Shown: positions 41,041 through 50,212 of the stretch, in pieces
How the letters are laid out: every line of letters starts with the position of its first letter
Position numbering within the stretch: position 1 is the first letter of the stretch
DNA from: Rathayibacter_A sp036510655
GTDB taxonomy: Bacteria > Actinomycetota > Actinomycetes > Actinomycetales > Microbacteriaceae
Direction of reading: 5' to 3'
NCBI GenBank assembly: GCA_036510655.1
Contig: DATCDQ010000078.1
Location: 1-64,000, forward strand
Length of the DNA: 64,000 nt
Notes under the pieces: model-generated
Databases searched by the model: none
Seen by the model: the letters and a program-made list of their open reading frames with translations, nothing else
Told to the model about the DNA's origin: nothing
Program-made: the position numbers and the translations under genes

Positions 41041-43533
41041 TGGCCCCTCAAGACGCGGAACACGACGACGGGCACCGAGTTCAGCACTCGCGAACTGCAG
41101 TATGGCTCGGTGCGGATCTCCGCCGGAGAATCGGGTCCATTGCGCCTTCCGACTGCGTTCGACGATGTCGACGCCGAGCGACCGTCGACACTGATCCGAG
41201 TCACCGCTGCCCGAGTCGTGCAATGGAATGAGCCGCCCACTGTTGTTCCGCTCGAGGACCCCTGGGCGCCGCCTCGTCGTGTGATCAATCCGCCGCCTGC
41301 CTCGACCGTGCTGGACTCGGAATCACTGGTCGACCTGACATCGCAGCTCATCGACTCCACGATCGCTTGGGAGCCGCGCGACGGCGACTGGCTGATCTTC
41401 GCATTCTGGATGCGTGACTGCGAACAGGGCGTGACGAGTTTTCTGGACGGAAGCGCCGCGCGAGCCGCCACCGAGTACCTGGACGAGCACCAGATCGGTG
41501 CGGACAACCTGGAGCTTTTGCGCAGGGCCGGCACTGAACTGTTCGAAGACTCGCTGGAGCTCAACGCTGACTCGCTGTTTTGGACGTCTGAGATTCTTGA
41601 ACGCTTCGCCGAATGCCACGGCTACGACGTGACGCCCTACCTCCCCCTGCTCTTCGCGCACGGAATGTGCCGCTACTGGGTGCCGAGCGAGGACCCGATG
41701 CCCGACTTTGAGCTCGACACCGGGGTCGGCGCACGTGTGCGCCGCGACTACTACCGCCTGCTGACCGACCTGTACATCTCCGAGCATCTGCTGCCATTGC
41801 AGGAATGGTCGGTGAGCCACGGCTTGCGGCACAAGTCGCAGCTGGCCTACGGGCAGAATCTTGAAGTGATCCGCGGCAATCGCCAGTTCGTGCGAGCGGG
41901 TGGCCGAGCCGAGGGTGAGTCGCTGAACTCCGGCGATCGGGCGCCGATCGACCGCTCGAACGCCACGTGGCGTTTCGCACTCGACTGGCAGCGATGCATC
42001 GTGGCCGGCGCGCACCAAGGGGGTGCGGTGCGCATCAGCACGGAGCTCGGTGCACAGTTTCGGGCGGCCTATGCCTTCACCCTCGGGGATCTGCAACAGA
42101 TGCTCGCGAAGGAGTGGGCGGTGGGAATCACCAAGCCTTTCGTACACGGAGTGGCAACGCAGGAGCCTGGGGCGGCCTGGCCGACGCAGACCCGGTTCGA
42201 GCACATCGTCTCGGACAGCCGGAACGACACGCATTTTCCCGAGTGGGCGAACTGGCCGCCCCTCACCGACTACTGGGCGCGCGGCACCGTTGTGCTCGAG
42301 ACCGGGGTGGCGCGTACGGACGTCGCCGTCTACCGCGACGGCTTTCTGACGACGGCGGCGCGAGGGGTGCGGGACGTGAGCTTGGATGCGACCGCGCCCG
42401 CACGTCTTGCCGACACGGAGGCTCTCGAGCGTGCGGGTTTCACCGTGCAGTTCATCGACCCCGTCGGACTCGCCGAAGCCGGTGCCATCGGCGATGATGG
42501 GACCCTGTTCCCTGATGGACCGGCCTACCGCGGACTCATCGTCGACGAACGTGCGCTTCCGCCCGAAGCAGCCGAAGCCATCGCCGACGCCGCCGAGCAT
42601 GGCGTGTGCGTCGTCATCGTCGGCGAGTCGCCGTCTGCCGATTCCGGTTTCGCGAACGGTAGCGCCGGCGACGAACGCGTGCGTGCCGCCTTGTCCCGTG
42701 TTGTCGTACAGCCGACGACGACGCGCGTCGACGCGATGTCGGCTGCCGCGGACGCCCTTACACACCTCGGGCTCATCCCCCGGGTGGCGACAGGCTGCGG
42801 CGCGTTGCTCTCTCAGTGGCGCGAGGCTGGGCCGATCCGCTACATCCTGGCCTACAACACGCTGTCGAGCCCGGTTCCCGCGGAACTGTCGTTCGAGGGG
42901 GTCGGGCGCGTGTGCGAACTCGAGCTGACCAGCGGGCGCATCATCGCTGCTCCAGACCGTGCGCAGCGGGATCGCACCGCGGTCGCGACGCGCATCCCCG
43001 CACTTGGCGTGCGCATGTTCGAGCTCGACCTCTCCCGCGCGCGGGAGCCGATCATCGATGAATCACTGTGCGAGACGGTCGAGTTCGACATCGAGGGCTG
43101 GTGTCTTGACGTTGTCAGCGAAGAGCCGAGCGGGCCGCGCACCATCCATCTCGACGGTGTCGGCCCAGGCGACTGGCGGACGGTCGAAGCGCTGCGGAAC
43201 GTCTCGGGCACGGGCCGCTACGCCGCCCGCATCCGGCTCCCGGACGAGCGACTCAACGGTGGGCCCGCGGTGATCGATCTCGGCGGGCTTGCCGGATCCG
43301 CGGTGGTGCGCATCGGTGGCCGAGCCCTCGGAACGGCGTATGTCAGCGACACCGTCATCGACCTCGGCGACTCCCTCGTGAATGGGGCCGAGATCGAGAT
43401 CGAAGTTCGAACCGCTCTGCGCAATGCGGTGATCGCAAGCGGCATCTCCGATCTCTTCGACGAGGAGTCATCCCACCCGCAGGGGCTGATCGGCCCCGTG
43501 AAGATCATCGCGTCGCTTGGAAGTCACTTATGA
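41041..43533 (+). CDS. GH106-type alpha-L-rhamnosidase, N-terminally truncated (possible pseudogene)
   Basis: About 830 codons resemble the middle and C-terminal parts of GH106 enzymes: ELFEDSLELNADSLFWTSEILERFAECHGYDVTPYLPLL (residues near 170 of the remnant), WSVSHGLRHKSQLAYGQN, AHQGGAVRISTELGAQ, and a C-terminal galactose-binding-like domain (WRTVEALRNVSGTGRYAARIRLPD). Relatives start about 180-200 residues earlier with the first TIM-barrel strands. Here the frame continues upstream only into the esterase gene in another frame. A good ribosome-binding site (AGGAAGG) and GTG at 41040 follow the esterase stop but are in a different frame. A deletion removing the gene's 5' part fits best. An in-frame GTG near 41109 could still start a shortened protein. 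Confidence 0.7.
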   Translation, partial: WPLKTRNTTTGTEFSTRELQYGSVRISAGESGPLRLPTAFDDVDAERPSTLIRVTAARVVQWNEPPTVVPLEDPWAPPRRVINPPPASTVLDSESLVDLTSQLIDSTIAWEPRDGDWLIFAFWMRDCEQGVTSFLDGSAARAATEYLDEHQIGADNLELLRRAGTELFEDSLELNADSLFWTSEILERFAECHGYDVTPYLPLLFAHGMCRYWVPSEDPMPDFELDTGVGARVRRDYYRLLTDLYISEHLLPLQEWSVSHGLRHKSQLAYGQNLEVIRGNRQFVRAGGRAEGESLNSGDRAPIDRSNATWRFALDWQRCIVAGAHQGGAVRISTELGAQFRAAYAFTLGDLQQMLAKEWAVGITKPFVHGVATQEPGAAWPTQTRFEHIVSDSRNDTHFPEWANWPPLTDYWARGTVVLETGVARTDVAVYRDGFLTTAARGVRDVSLDATAPARLADTEALERAGFTVQFIDPVGLAEAGAIGDDGTLFPDGPAYRGLIVDERALPPEAAEAIADAAEHGVCVVIVGESPSADSGFANGSAGDERVRAALSRVVVQPTTTRVDAMSAAADALTHLGLIPRVATGCGALLSQWREAGPIRYILAYNTLSSPVPAELSFEGVGRVCELELTSGRIIAAPDRAQRDRTAVATRIPALGVRMFELDLSRAREPIIDESLCETVEFDIEGWCLDVVSEEPSGPRTIHLDGVGPGDWRTVEALRNVSGTGRYAARIRLPDERLNGGPAVIDLGGLAGSAVVRIGGRALGTAYVSDTVIDLGDSLVNGAEIEIEVRTALRNAVIASGISDLFDEESSHPQGLIGPVKIIASLGSHL

Positions 43534-43667
43534 TGCCGGATGCCGGGACGGCGACCGGATCTTTAGCAGGCCTCGTGGTCGTCGACGTCAGCCGGGCGTC
43601 CGTTCTGGCGTGGCTGAACGCGGCGAACTGCGCTGCCACCTGGCGGAAGGCGCTAGCATCACAGCTG

Positions 43668-43679
43668 TGAATCGTTTGA
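43668..43679. promoter_or_regulatory. Degenerate LacI-type operator before the third LacI gene
   Basis: TGAATCGTTTGA differs from the rhaI operator at one position. It lies 70 bases upstream of the LacI ATG at 43750, consistent with autoregulation. The region 43534-43667 contains nothing else I can name. Confidence 0.65.
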
Positions 43680-43749
43680 ATTGGCATCGCATCCCCACGC
43701 CAGTTGTGCCGCTTCTGTGTGCGCGGCTCACCATCGTGAGGAAATTCTG

Positions 43750-44757
43750 ATGCCGGTCAGCATTCGAGACGTTGCCGTTCTTGCCGGAGTCTCGGTCGGC
43801 ACGGTGTCGAACGTGCTCAACCGGCCGCAGAAGGTGGCGGACTCCACTGTGACCCGAGTGCGAGACGCGATTCGAACCCTGGGATTCATCCGCAACGACG
43901 CTGCCCGCCAATTGCGTGCGGGGCGCAGCCGCAGTATCGGACTCGTCGTGCTCGACGCGGGCAACCCGTTCTTCATGGACGTTGCGCGTGGCGCGGAGAG
44001 TCGGGCACTGGATGATGGGTTGGTTGTGTTGCTCGGTAACAGCGACGAGCACAGGTCGCGTGAGGAGGCCTACCTCGACCTGTTCGAGCAGCAACGTGTC
44101 GCCGGGCTGCTGATCACCCCGATCGACGACGCGCTTCCCCGGCTGCAAAGGATGCGCGAGCAAGGAATCCCCTGTGTCTTGGTTGATCGGCAGGTCCACG
44201 ACAAGAGTTTCTCCTCTGTCGCTGTCGACAACACGGCCGGCGGCCGGATGGCCGTCAATCACCTGATCGACTCGGGGCGCAGGAAGATCGCGTTCATCGG
44301 TGGACCACGTGGGCTTGCTCAGGTGGACGAGCGGCTCGCGGGTGCTCGGCAAGCCGTGCACGAGTCGCCCGGCGTCACACTTGAGTTGATCGAAACAGAA
44401 TTCCTCACTGTGCTGCAGGGACGTGCCGCAGGCGAGGCGATCGGCCTTCGCGCTGCGGCGAATCGTCCCAATGCGATCTTCGCCGCCAATGACCTGGTTG
44501 CCGTCGGTGTTCTGCAAGGATTGGCAATCCTTGGCGATATCCGGGTTCCGGAGGATATCGCTCTGATCGGCTACGACGACATCGAGTTTGCCGCATCGAC
44601 CATTGTTCCGTTGACCTCGATTCGGCAGCCGAGCCAACTGATCGGCCGGACTGCGGTGGACCTGCTGATTCGCGAAGCGGAGGACGACGGTTTCAGACCG
44701 GAGCAGGTCGTCTTTCAACCGGAGCTTGTGGTGCGTGCTTCGACGACCGGAACCTGA
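43750..44757 (+). CDS. LacI family transcriptional regulator
   Basis: A 335-residue regulator: HTH IRDVAVLAGVSVGTVSNVLN at residues 4-23, hinge NDAARQLRAGRSRSIGLVV, sensor blocks LDAGNPFFMDVARGAESRA, FAANDLVAVGVLQG and IGYDDIEFAAS. The ATG at 43750 is chosen for GAGGAAA eight bases upstream and the canonical family N-terminus; a longer frame from 43681 is rejected. It is very close to the LacI at 11384-12388 across the HTH, so both may recognise the same operators. Confidence 0.94.
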   Translation: MPVSIRDVAVLAGVSVGTVSNVLNRPQKVADSTVTRVRDAIRTLGFIRNDAARQLRAGRSRSIGLVVLDAGNPFFMDVARGAESRALDDGLVVLLGNSDEHRSREEAYLDLFEQQRVAGLLITPIDDALPRLQRMREQGIPCVLVDRQVHDKSFSSVAVDNTAGGRMAVNHLIDSGRRKIAFIGGPRGLAQVDERLAGARQAVHESPGVTLELIETEFLTVLQGRAAGEAIGLRAAANRPNAIFAANDLVAVGVLQGLAILGDIRVPEDIALIGYDDIEFAASTIVPLTSIRQPSQLIGRTAVDLLIREAEDDGFRPEQVVFQPELVVRASTTGT

Positions 44758-44828
44758 ACGGGTGGAGTCTGTGGGCCGCGGGCGCACTCGGCGGCAGGGC
44801 CGGGGTGCGCACGGGCGATCGCCGCTGC

Positions 44829-45653
44829 TCAGTCCAGCGGATGCAGCAACCGGCTCAGGAACTGTTGCGTGCGCTCGTGTGCCGGGTGCCGAAAGATCTG
44901 GTTCGGCTTGCCGCGTTCGACGATCACCCCGCCGTCGAGGAAGAGCACCTCATCGGCGACGAGGCGTGCGAACTCCAATTCGTGCGTGACGACGACCATC
45001 GTCCAACCCTCTTGAGCAAGCGTCTTCATGACGCCGAGCACGTCGCCGACCAGTTCTGGGTCGAGCGCCGAGGTCGGCTCGTCGAACAGGATAAGACCGG
45101 GCTTGAGCGCCACAGCCCGCGCAATGCCCACGCGCTGCTGCTGGCCCCCGGAGAGTTGGAAGGGGTAGACGTCCTTCTTCGCTTCGAGACCAACCTGCGC
45201 GAGCAGGGCAAGGGCATCCGCTGTCGCGTCCGCGCGCGATCGATTCTGCACCTGAACGGGCCCCTCGATGAGATTCTCAAGAACGGTTTTGTGCGGGAAC
45301 AGGTTGTACTGCTGAAAGACCATCGCCGACTTGCGACGCAACGCCGCGATCGCCGCCTTGCCGACCGATGCCGAGAAATCGACGCTCACGTCGTCGTCGA
45401 TCTGGATGATGCCGGCATCCGGCATTTCCAGCGCGTTCAGGCAGCGCAGGATCGTCGTCTTGCCCGAACCGGAAGGGCCGATCAGTACGACCACCCGACC
45501 GACGCCGACCTCGAAGCTGATGTCGTGAATCACCTCGTGGTTGCCGAACGATTTGCGCAGACCGGTGACCCGCAGCCGCGGCGCCGCGCCGTCGGCCGCT
45601 CGGTCGCCGGCAGCAGTGCCGCCGCGGTCGGGCTCGTCAGGCGTGGGCGACAT
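44829..45653 (-). CDS. Polar amino acid (cystine-type) ABC transporter ATP-binding protein
   Basis: A 274-residue ATPase with Walker A GPSGSGKT (residues 59-66), Q-loop FQQYNLFPHKTVLEN, signature LSGGQQQRV, Walker B LILFDEPTSALDPE and switch His in VVVTHELEF. This layout is the GlnQ/TcyC subfamily. The N-terminal 25 residues, rich in Gly and Ala, extend beyond the family norm. The start overlaps the permease gene by 17 bases. With the permease and binding protein it forms a complete importer. It is convergent with the LacI gene and unrelated to rhamnose. Confidence 0.93.
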   Translation of the reverse strand: MSPTPDEPDRGGTAAGDRAADGAAPRLRVTGLRKSFGNHEVIHDISFEVGVGRVVVLIGPSGSGKTTILRCLNALEMPDAGIIQIDDDVSVDFSASVGKAAIAALRRKSAMVFQQYNLFPHKTVLENLIEGPVQVQNRSRADATADALALLAQVGLEAKKDVYPFQLSGGQQQRVGIARAVALKPGLILFDEPTSALDPELVGDVLGVMKTLAQEGWTMVVVTHELEFARLVADEVLFLDGGVIVERGKPNQIFRHPAHERTQQFLSRLLHPLD

Positions 45654-46326
45654 AGCGGTCCAATCTCTTCTCGAGGGCAGACTGCCCGCTGGATAGCGCC
45701 AAGCAGATCACCCAGTAGATGGCCGCCGCCTCGATGTAAAGCACGAGGAACTCGCTGCTGGCTGCGGCGATCTGCTGGGCTTCCCTGAACAACTCGGTGA
45801 CGAGAATCACGGATGCCAGCGACGTATCTTTGACGAGGCTGATGAACGTGTTCGACAGCGGCGGCACCGAAACGCGGGCCGCCTGCGGAAGGATGATCCT
45901 GCGCATCGCCTGGCCGTTACTCATGCCGATCGTGGACGCGGCTTCCCATTGGCCATGGGGCACCGCCAATATGGCGGCGCGCACGACTTCGGATGCGTAT
46001 CCGCCCACATTGAGCGACAGCGCGATGATCGCGCTCGGCCAGGGGTCGATCACGACGCCGATCGTCGGGAGCCCGTAGAACACCACAAACAACTGCACGA
46101 GCATCGGCGTGCCTCGAATGATCGAGACGTAGCCGCGGGCGAACCCGCGCGCGAACCGGTTCTTCGATAGGCGCAGCATGGCCACGCCAATCGCCAACGC
46201 GAGCCCGATGGCGAACGACGCCAGCGAGAGCGGGATGGTGCCGAGGATCGCGCCCTGGAGGAGCGGCCAGAGCGAGTGGGTGACGAGCTGCCAGTAGTAA
46301 TCGGCAGTGCCGACCGCGGGCGTCAT
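45637..46326 (-). CDS. Polar amino acid ABC transporter permease
   Basis: A 229-residue HisM/GlnP-type permease with transmembrane segments starting at about residues 20-42, the conserved FARGFARGYVSIIRGTPMLVQLFVVFYGLP block and EAA-like loop AASTIGMSNGQAMRRIILPQAARVSVPPL. The transmembrane domain is expected to form a homodimer. The ATG at 46326 is preceded by a weak GAAGCGG. Confidence 0.93.
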   Translation of the reverse strand: MTPAVGTADYYWQLVTHSLWPLLQGAILGTIPLSLASFAIGLALAIGVAMLRLSKNRFARGFARGYVSIIRGTPMLVQLFVVFYGLPTIGVVIDPWPSAIIALSLNVGGYASEVVRAAILAVPHGQWEAASTIGMSNGQAMRRIILPQAARVSVPPLSNTFISLVKDTSLASVILVTELFREAQQIAAASSEFLVLYIEAAAIYWVICLALSSGQSALEKRLDRYVAHA

Positions 46327-46396
46327 CCGCTTCGCCGTCGTATGGTCATGAGGGCGGTGTGCTCATCAGAATCACGCGTTCACAGACTCGCTCGAA

Positions 46397-47215
46397 CTAC
46401 TTCGACACGTCTTGGCCGAAGTACTTCTCCGAGATCTTCGCGAGCGTGCCGTCTGCCGACAACGTCGCTAACGCCTTGTCGAAGTCCGGCGCGAGTGTGC
46501 TGCTCTTGCGGAACGTGAACGCGTTCTTGGCGGGGTCTGCCGCGGTGGCCGCGATGCGCAGCTTCGCCTCAGGGTGCTGCTTCTCGTAGTCCAGCAGCGT
46601 CAACTTGTCATTGACGGTCGCGTCGATCCGGCCCTGGGTGAGCAATGCGATGGACTGCGCCCAGCCTTCGACCGCCTGCACGTTCGCGCCGTACTTCTGC
46701 GCGAGCGCGTACCAATCGCTGGTGTTCGACTGGGCTGTCGTCTTGCCCTTCAGGTCGGCGAAGCTGGTGATGCTCTTGTCGTCGGCCCTTGTGATGATGA
46801 CGCCGGGTGAGACCGTGTACGGCGTGCTGAACGAATACTTCGCCTGACGCTCTGGAGTGATCGACACCTGGTTCGCGATCACGTCGATACGCTTCGCATC
46901 CAGTGCGGCGAAGATGCCATCCCACTGCGTCTCCTGGAACGTCACCTTGATGCCGAGCTGCTTCGCGACGGCGTTCGTCACGTCGATGTCATACCCGGTC
47001 AGCTTGTTGGTCGTCGCATCATGGTAGGAGAACGGCCGGTAGGTGCCCTCCGTGCCGATGACGAGCCCGTTCGTGCGCGCGGAAACGAGATCCGCACTTC
47101 CGGATGCCGCAGCTGTGCTTGCCGTTCCGGTCGCACCGGCGCCCCCGGAGCATCCGGAAAGGGCGAGCGCGAGAACGGCGGCGACGGCGCCGACAACGGC
47201 GAATCGTGACTTCAT
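46397..47215 (-). CDS. Amino acid ABC transporter substrate-binding lipoprotein (cystine/polar type)
   Basis: A 272-residue SBP_bac_3 protein with lipobox LALSGC (Cys22) and family motifs VIGTEGTYRPFSYHD, LTGYDIDVTNAVAKQLG, WDGIFAALDAKRIDVIANQ and LKGKTTAQSNTSDW. AAGGAG lies six bases upstream of the ATG. The YRPF...TGYDID pattern fits cystine or similar polar amino acids. It is the first gene of the importer operon. Confidence 0.93.
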   Translation of the reverse strand: MKSRFAVVGAVAAVLALALSGCSGGAGATGTASTAAASGSADLVSARTNGLVIGTEGTYRPFSYHDATTNKLTGYDIDVTNAVAKQLGIKVTFQETQWDGIFAALDAKRIDVIANQVSITPERQAKYSFSTPYTVSPGVIITRADDKSITSFADLKGKTTAQSNTSDWYALAQKYGANVQAVEGWAQSIALLTQGRIDATVNDKLTLLDYEKQHPEAKLRIAATAADPAKNAFTFRKSSTLAPDFDKALATLSADGTLAKISEKYFGQDVSK

Positions 47216-47371
47216 GGGGGACTCCTTCAGAGGGCGCGTGCAGACGAGAAACGCCGGATGCGACGCACCAATGGCTTGTCTTTCACGCTACCCAGGCCCA
47301 GCGCCGCGCCCCAAACGCCATTACGCAGAGTTACGCCGGTGAACGCGCCGCGCGCCGGCGCCGGCCAGTGC

Positions 47372-48055
47372 TCAGCCCTGCTCGCGATCCGACCCGAACC
47401 CGACCAGCAGCCGTGGCAGCACCTGCCAGACGCCTTCCTGGAGCGCGGGGATGGCATCCGCATTGCCGGCATGGAGCCCGATGAGCGCCTGCTGGAACAA
47501 TCCGTCGAAGACCGCATAGGTGGCGCTGCGGGTGAGGGCGATCTCGGCGCCGACGAACCCGGCATAGGTCGTCATGATGCGCCAGATCATCTGCTCGAGG
47601 CTGTCGTCGACCTCGGTCACGTCTGCCTGAAAGTCGGTCTCGAACATGCTCTGGTTGCGCAGGTCGTACCAGAGTCGGTGCATCGCGGTGTCGTCGCGAG
47701 CGGATGCCGCCAGCGCAGCCGCGAACGACAGGCGCAGTTGCTCAGCGGATGTGGCCGTCGCCACGATCAGGTCGTAGTGGCCGATGCACGCGGCCTTGTA
47801 CTCGCGCACGCAATAGGTGATCAGATCGACCTTGTCGCGGAAGTAGTAGTGAAAGACACCGTGTGAGAAACCGGATTTCTGGGCGATCTCACGCAGACTT
47901 GTGCGGGCGTAGCCCAGTTCGGACAGCGTCATCAGCGCGGCCGCGGCGAGCTGTGCCCGGCGTTCGCCGAACTTGTCGACCTGGCGACGCTCGATGCGCA
48001 GAGCGGCGGCATTCGCTGCTGCGCTCTGTCGTTCGCGGACGCTCTGGTCTGTCAT
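47372..48055 (-). CDS. TetR family transcriptional regulator
   Basis: A 227-residue regulator with TetR HTH at about residues 35-75 (RRAQLAAAALMTLSELGYARTSLREIAQKSGFSHGVFHYYFRDKVDL). The ATG at 48055 has AGAAGGGC upstream. It is divergent from the SDR operon, with three palindromes (48122-48181) between them, so it likely represses that operon and itself. The C-terminal ligand domain gives no clue to the inducer. The 156-base gap between it and the amino acid transporter (47216-47371) shows nothing notable. Confidence 0.92.
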   Translation of the reverse strand: MTDQSVRERQSAAANAAALRIERRQVDKFGERRAQLAAAALMTLSELGYARTSLREIAQKSGFSHGVFHYYFRDKVDLITYCVREYKAACIGHYDLIVATATSAEQLRLSFAAALAASARDDTAMHRLWYDLRNQSMFETDFQADVTEVDDSLEQMIWRIMTTYAGFVGAEIALTRSATYAVFDGLFQQALIGLHAGNADAIPALQEGVWQVLPRLLVGFGSDREQG

Positions 48056-48121
48056 CGTGCCCTTCTTGTGCTCGCAGTCTAAACCCCACGGTGCGAGGCG
48101 CACGGTTGAAGCCGTCACGTT

Positions 48122-48181
48122 TTGGACGATTGGTCACATTATTTTAGACGATTGTCCAAATAAACTTGGACAGATGTCCAA
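48122..48181. promoter_or_regulatory. Three TetR-type palindromic operators
   Basis: Three related 16-base elements lie 22 bases apart: TTGGACGATTGGTCAC (48122-48137), TTAGACGATTGTCCAA (48144-48159) and TTGGACAGATGTCCAA (48166-48181). The third is a near-perfect palindrome of the form TTGGAC-N4-GTCCAA. The 22-base period is about two helical turns, placing the sites on one DNA face. Confidence 0.8.
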
Positions 48182-48271
48182 ATGCGGGATTAGGGTGATC
48201 GCAGACGCCGCATCCGTCACGTGCAGAGCAGCGCGTGGCCGGACCGGCACATACTCGAGGAGGAGTTTCGG

Positions 48272-49075
48272 ATGAGTCAGTTTGACCTCACCGGCCGAAT
48301 GGCCCTCGTGACGGGAGGCGCCCAGAATCTCGGCGCCGCCATCGCGAAGGCCCTCGCCGATGCCGGTGCATCAGTCGTCATCGGCGACCTGAAGGATGAC
48401 GTGGGCGAGGCGACCGCGGCCTCGCTGCGTGAAGCGGGCGCGAAGGCATCCTTCGTGCATCTCGACATCACAGACGAAGACAGCTGGAATGCTGCGATGC
48501 CACAGGCGATCGCGGACCTCGGCGGTCTGGACATTCTCGTCAACAACGCCGGCATCGAGGTAACGGCCTTGCTGGCCGACTTCGACCCGGCCCAGTTGCG
48601 CACAATGCTGAACGTCAACGTCGTCGGCACCTCGCTCGGTATCAAGAACGCGTTCAACGCGATGAAGCCGGGCGGCGCAGCAGGCAAGGGCGGCGCGGTG
48701 ATCAACATCGCGTCTGTGGCCGCGCTCATCGCATTCCCCGCGCTGTCGGGCTACTCGGCCACCAAGTCGGCCGTCGACCGCATCACCCGCATCGCTGCCG
48801 CGGAGTCGGGTGCACTCGGCTACGGCGTGCGCGTGAACTGCATCTACCCGGGGCTGATCGCCAACGAGATGGGTCTCAAACTGGCAACGGATGTCGTGGA
48901 ACTCGGGCTCTACCCGGATGTCCAGACCGCGGTGAACGGCGTCGTCGGCCTCACTCCGCTCGGCCATCTGGGCGAGCAAGGCGATATGGCTAACGCTGTC
49001 GTGTTCCTGGCATCGGATGCCGCGAGCTTCGTCACCGGCACCGGGCTCGCCGTCGACGGTGGAATGGGGTCATGA
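48272..49075 (+). CDS. Short-chain dehydrogenase/reductase
   Basis: A 267-residue SDR: VTGGAQNLGAAIAKAL nucleotide motif at residue 14, NNAGIE, catalytic Ser in NIASVAAL, YSATKSAVD with Tyr and Lys, and NCIYPGLIANEM; the C-terminus GTGLAVDGGMGS is standard. GAGGAGGAG precedes the ATG at 48272. It is the first gene of an operon with a saccharopine-dehydrogenase-like protein (ATGA overlap) and an acyl-CoA synthetase. It resembles cyclic-alcohol and hydroxysteroid dehydrogenases, but the substrate cannot be assigned. Confidence 0.92.
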   Translation: MSQFDLTGRMALVTGGAQNLGAAIAKALADAGASVVIGDLKDDVGEATAASLREAGAKASFVHLDITDEDSWNAAMPQAIADLGGLDILVNNAGIEVTALLADFDPAQLRTMLNVNVVGTSLGIKNAFNAMKPGGAAGKGGAVINIASVAALIAFPALSGYSATKSAVDRITRIAAAESGALGYGVRVNCIYPGLIANEMGLKLATDVVELGLYPDVQTAVNGVVGLTPLGHLGEQGDMANAVVFLASDAASFVTGTGLAVDGGMGS

Positions 49076-50202
49076 TCATGGCGAACACGAAGAAGCCGGT
49101 CGTCGTCTACGGCGTTTCCGGCTACACCGGCCGTCTCATCGTCGAGTACCTGCGCGAGTTCAACGTGCCCTTCATCGCGGCAGGCCGCGACAAGGACCGC
49201 ATCCAAGAGGTCGTCGACAAGGTGCCTGGAATCGAGACCGTGCCTCACGAGGTGGTCCAAGTCGAGCACACGGTCGAGGCGCTCGCAGAGCTCTTCGACG
49301 GCGCGAGAGTGGTCTGCAATACGGCAGGCCCGTTCATCAAGAACGGTGACACTGTCGTCGAGGCGGCACTGAACGCCGGCTGCCACTATCTGGACACGAC
49401 CGGCGAGCAGGACTGGGTCATGCATTGCGACCATGATTGGGGTGAGCGCTTCGCTGAGAAGCGACTGCTGCTTGCACCGGGAACCGCGCAGATGTACACG
49501 ACCGGCGAGATTGCCGCGAACATTGCGCTCGAGGACACAACGCTGGACACGCTGGACATCCTCGTGCTCTGGCGGGGTTTCCCGACCTATGCGTCGATGC
49601 AGACGATCTTCACGATCCTCAAGGCGAACCACTACTACCTGCAGCAGAACGAGTACGTAGAGTGGCCGTTGACCACGACCTTCACCGTGAATGTGCCAGG
49701 CCAGCACGAGAGCGCGCTGGCGGTCCCGTGGGGTGGTACGTCGCATCCGGTCTGGTTCAAGCGGGACCCGCGGGTGGCGAACGTCAAGGTCGCCGGCGGC
49801 GTCATGGAGCGTGCGGTGATGGAGAACGTGATCGCGACGACCAAGATGTTCGAGGAGCAGATCAGGCCGCTCGAGCCCGCGGCGCAGGAAGCGGCGCTCG
49901 CCGACATCGCGGCATCCGTACAAGCGGGGATGCCGCCGCGCGAGAACCCGCGCATCAACAACTCGGTCGACTCCGTGCTCGCATCCGGTCCGCTCAGTCG
50001 CGCGCATGTGGTGATCCACGGCAACTCGAACTACAAGCAGACCGGCCTGCTGCAGGCATACTCGGCGTACTCCCTGTTGCAGCAGGCGCCGAAGCGCGTC
50101 GGGTTCGCGTCGGCCTGCCAGGCATTCGGGTACCGCGAACTGCTCGGCCAGCTGCGCAGTTTCGGCCTGGTGCTGAATCCGGCCGTAACGCGGATCAACT
50201 GA
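49072..50202 (+). CDS. Saccharopine dehydrogenase-like NAD(P)-binding protein
   Basis: A 376-residue protein whose N-terminus (VVVYGVSGYTGRLIVEYLREF, then VVCNTAGPFIKNGDTVVEAALNAGCHYLDTTGEQDW) matches the saccharopine-dehydrogenase/trans-acting enoyl reductase NADP fold. The C-terminal half is of unknown function and lacks lysine-pathway context. The ATG overlaps the SDR stop. Relatives in actinobacteria include reductases of lipid or polyketide metabolism. Here it may reduce or oxidise an intermediate between the SDR and the acyl-CoA ligase. I cannot name the substrate. Confidence 0.82.
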   Translation: MIMANTKKPVVVYGVSGYTGRLIVEYLREFNVPFIAAGRDKDRIQEVVDKVPGIETVPHEVVQVEHTVEALAELFDGARVVCNTAGPFIKNGDTVVEAALNAGCHYLDTTGEQDWVMHCDHDWGERFAEKRLLLAPGTAQMYTTGEIAANIALEDTTLDTLDILVLWRGFPTYASMQTIFTILKANHYYLQQNEYVEWPLTTTFTVNVPGQHESALAVPWGGTSHPVWFKRDPRVANVKVAGGVMERAVMENVIATTKMFEEQIRPLEPAAQEAALADIAASVQAGMPPRENPRINNSVDSVLASGPLSRAHVVIHGNSNYKQTGLLQAYSAYSLLQQAPKRVGFASACQAFGYRELLGQLRSFGLVLNPAVTRIN

Positions 50203-50212
50203 AGGCGCGGGT

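Noticed and set aside
41040..41231. A 63-codon frame starting with GTG after a good ribosome-binding site, downstream of the esterase
   Set aside because: Its product is Arg-rich and unlike any family. It overlaps the conserved GH106 frame. It more likely marks the original start of the damaged gene than a separate protein.
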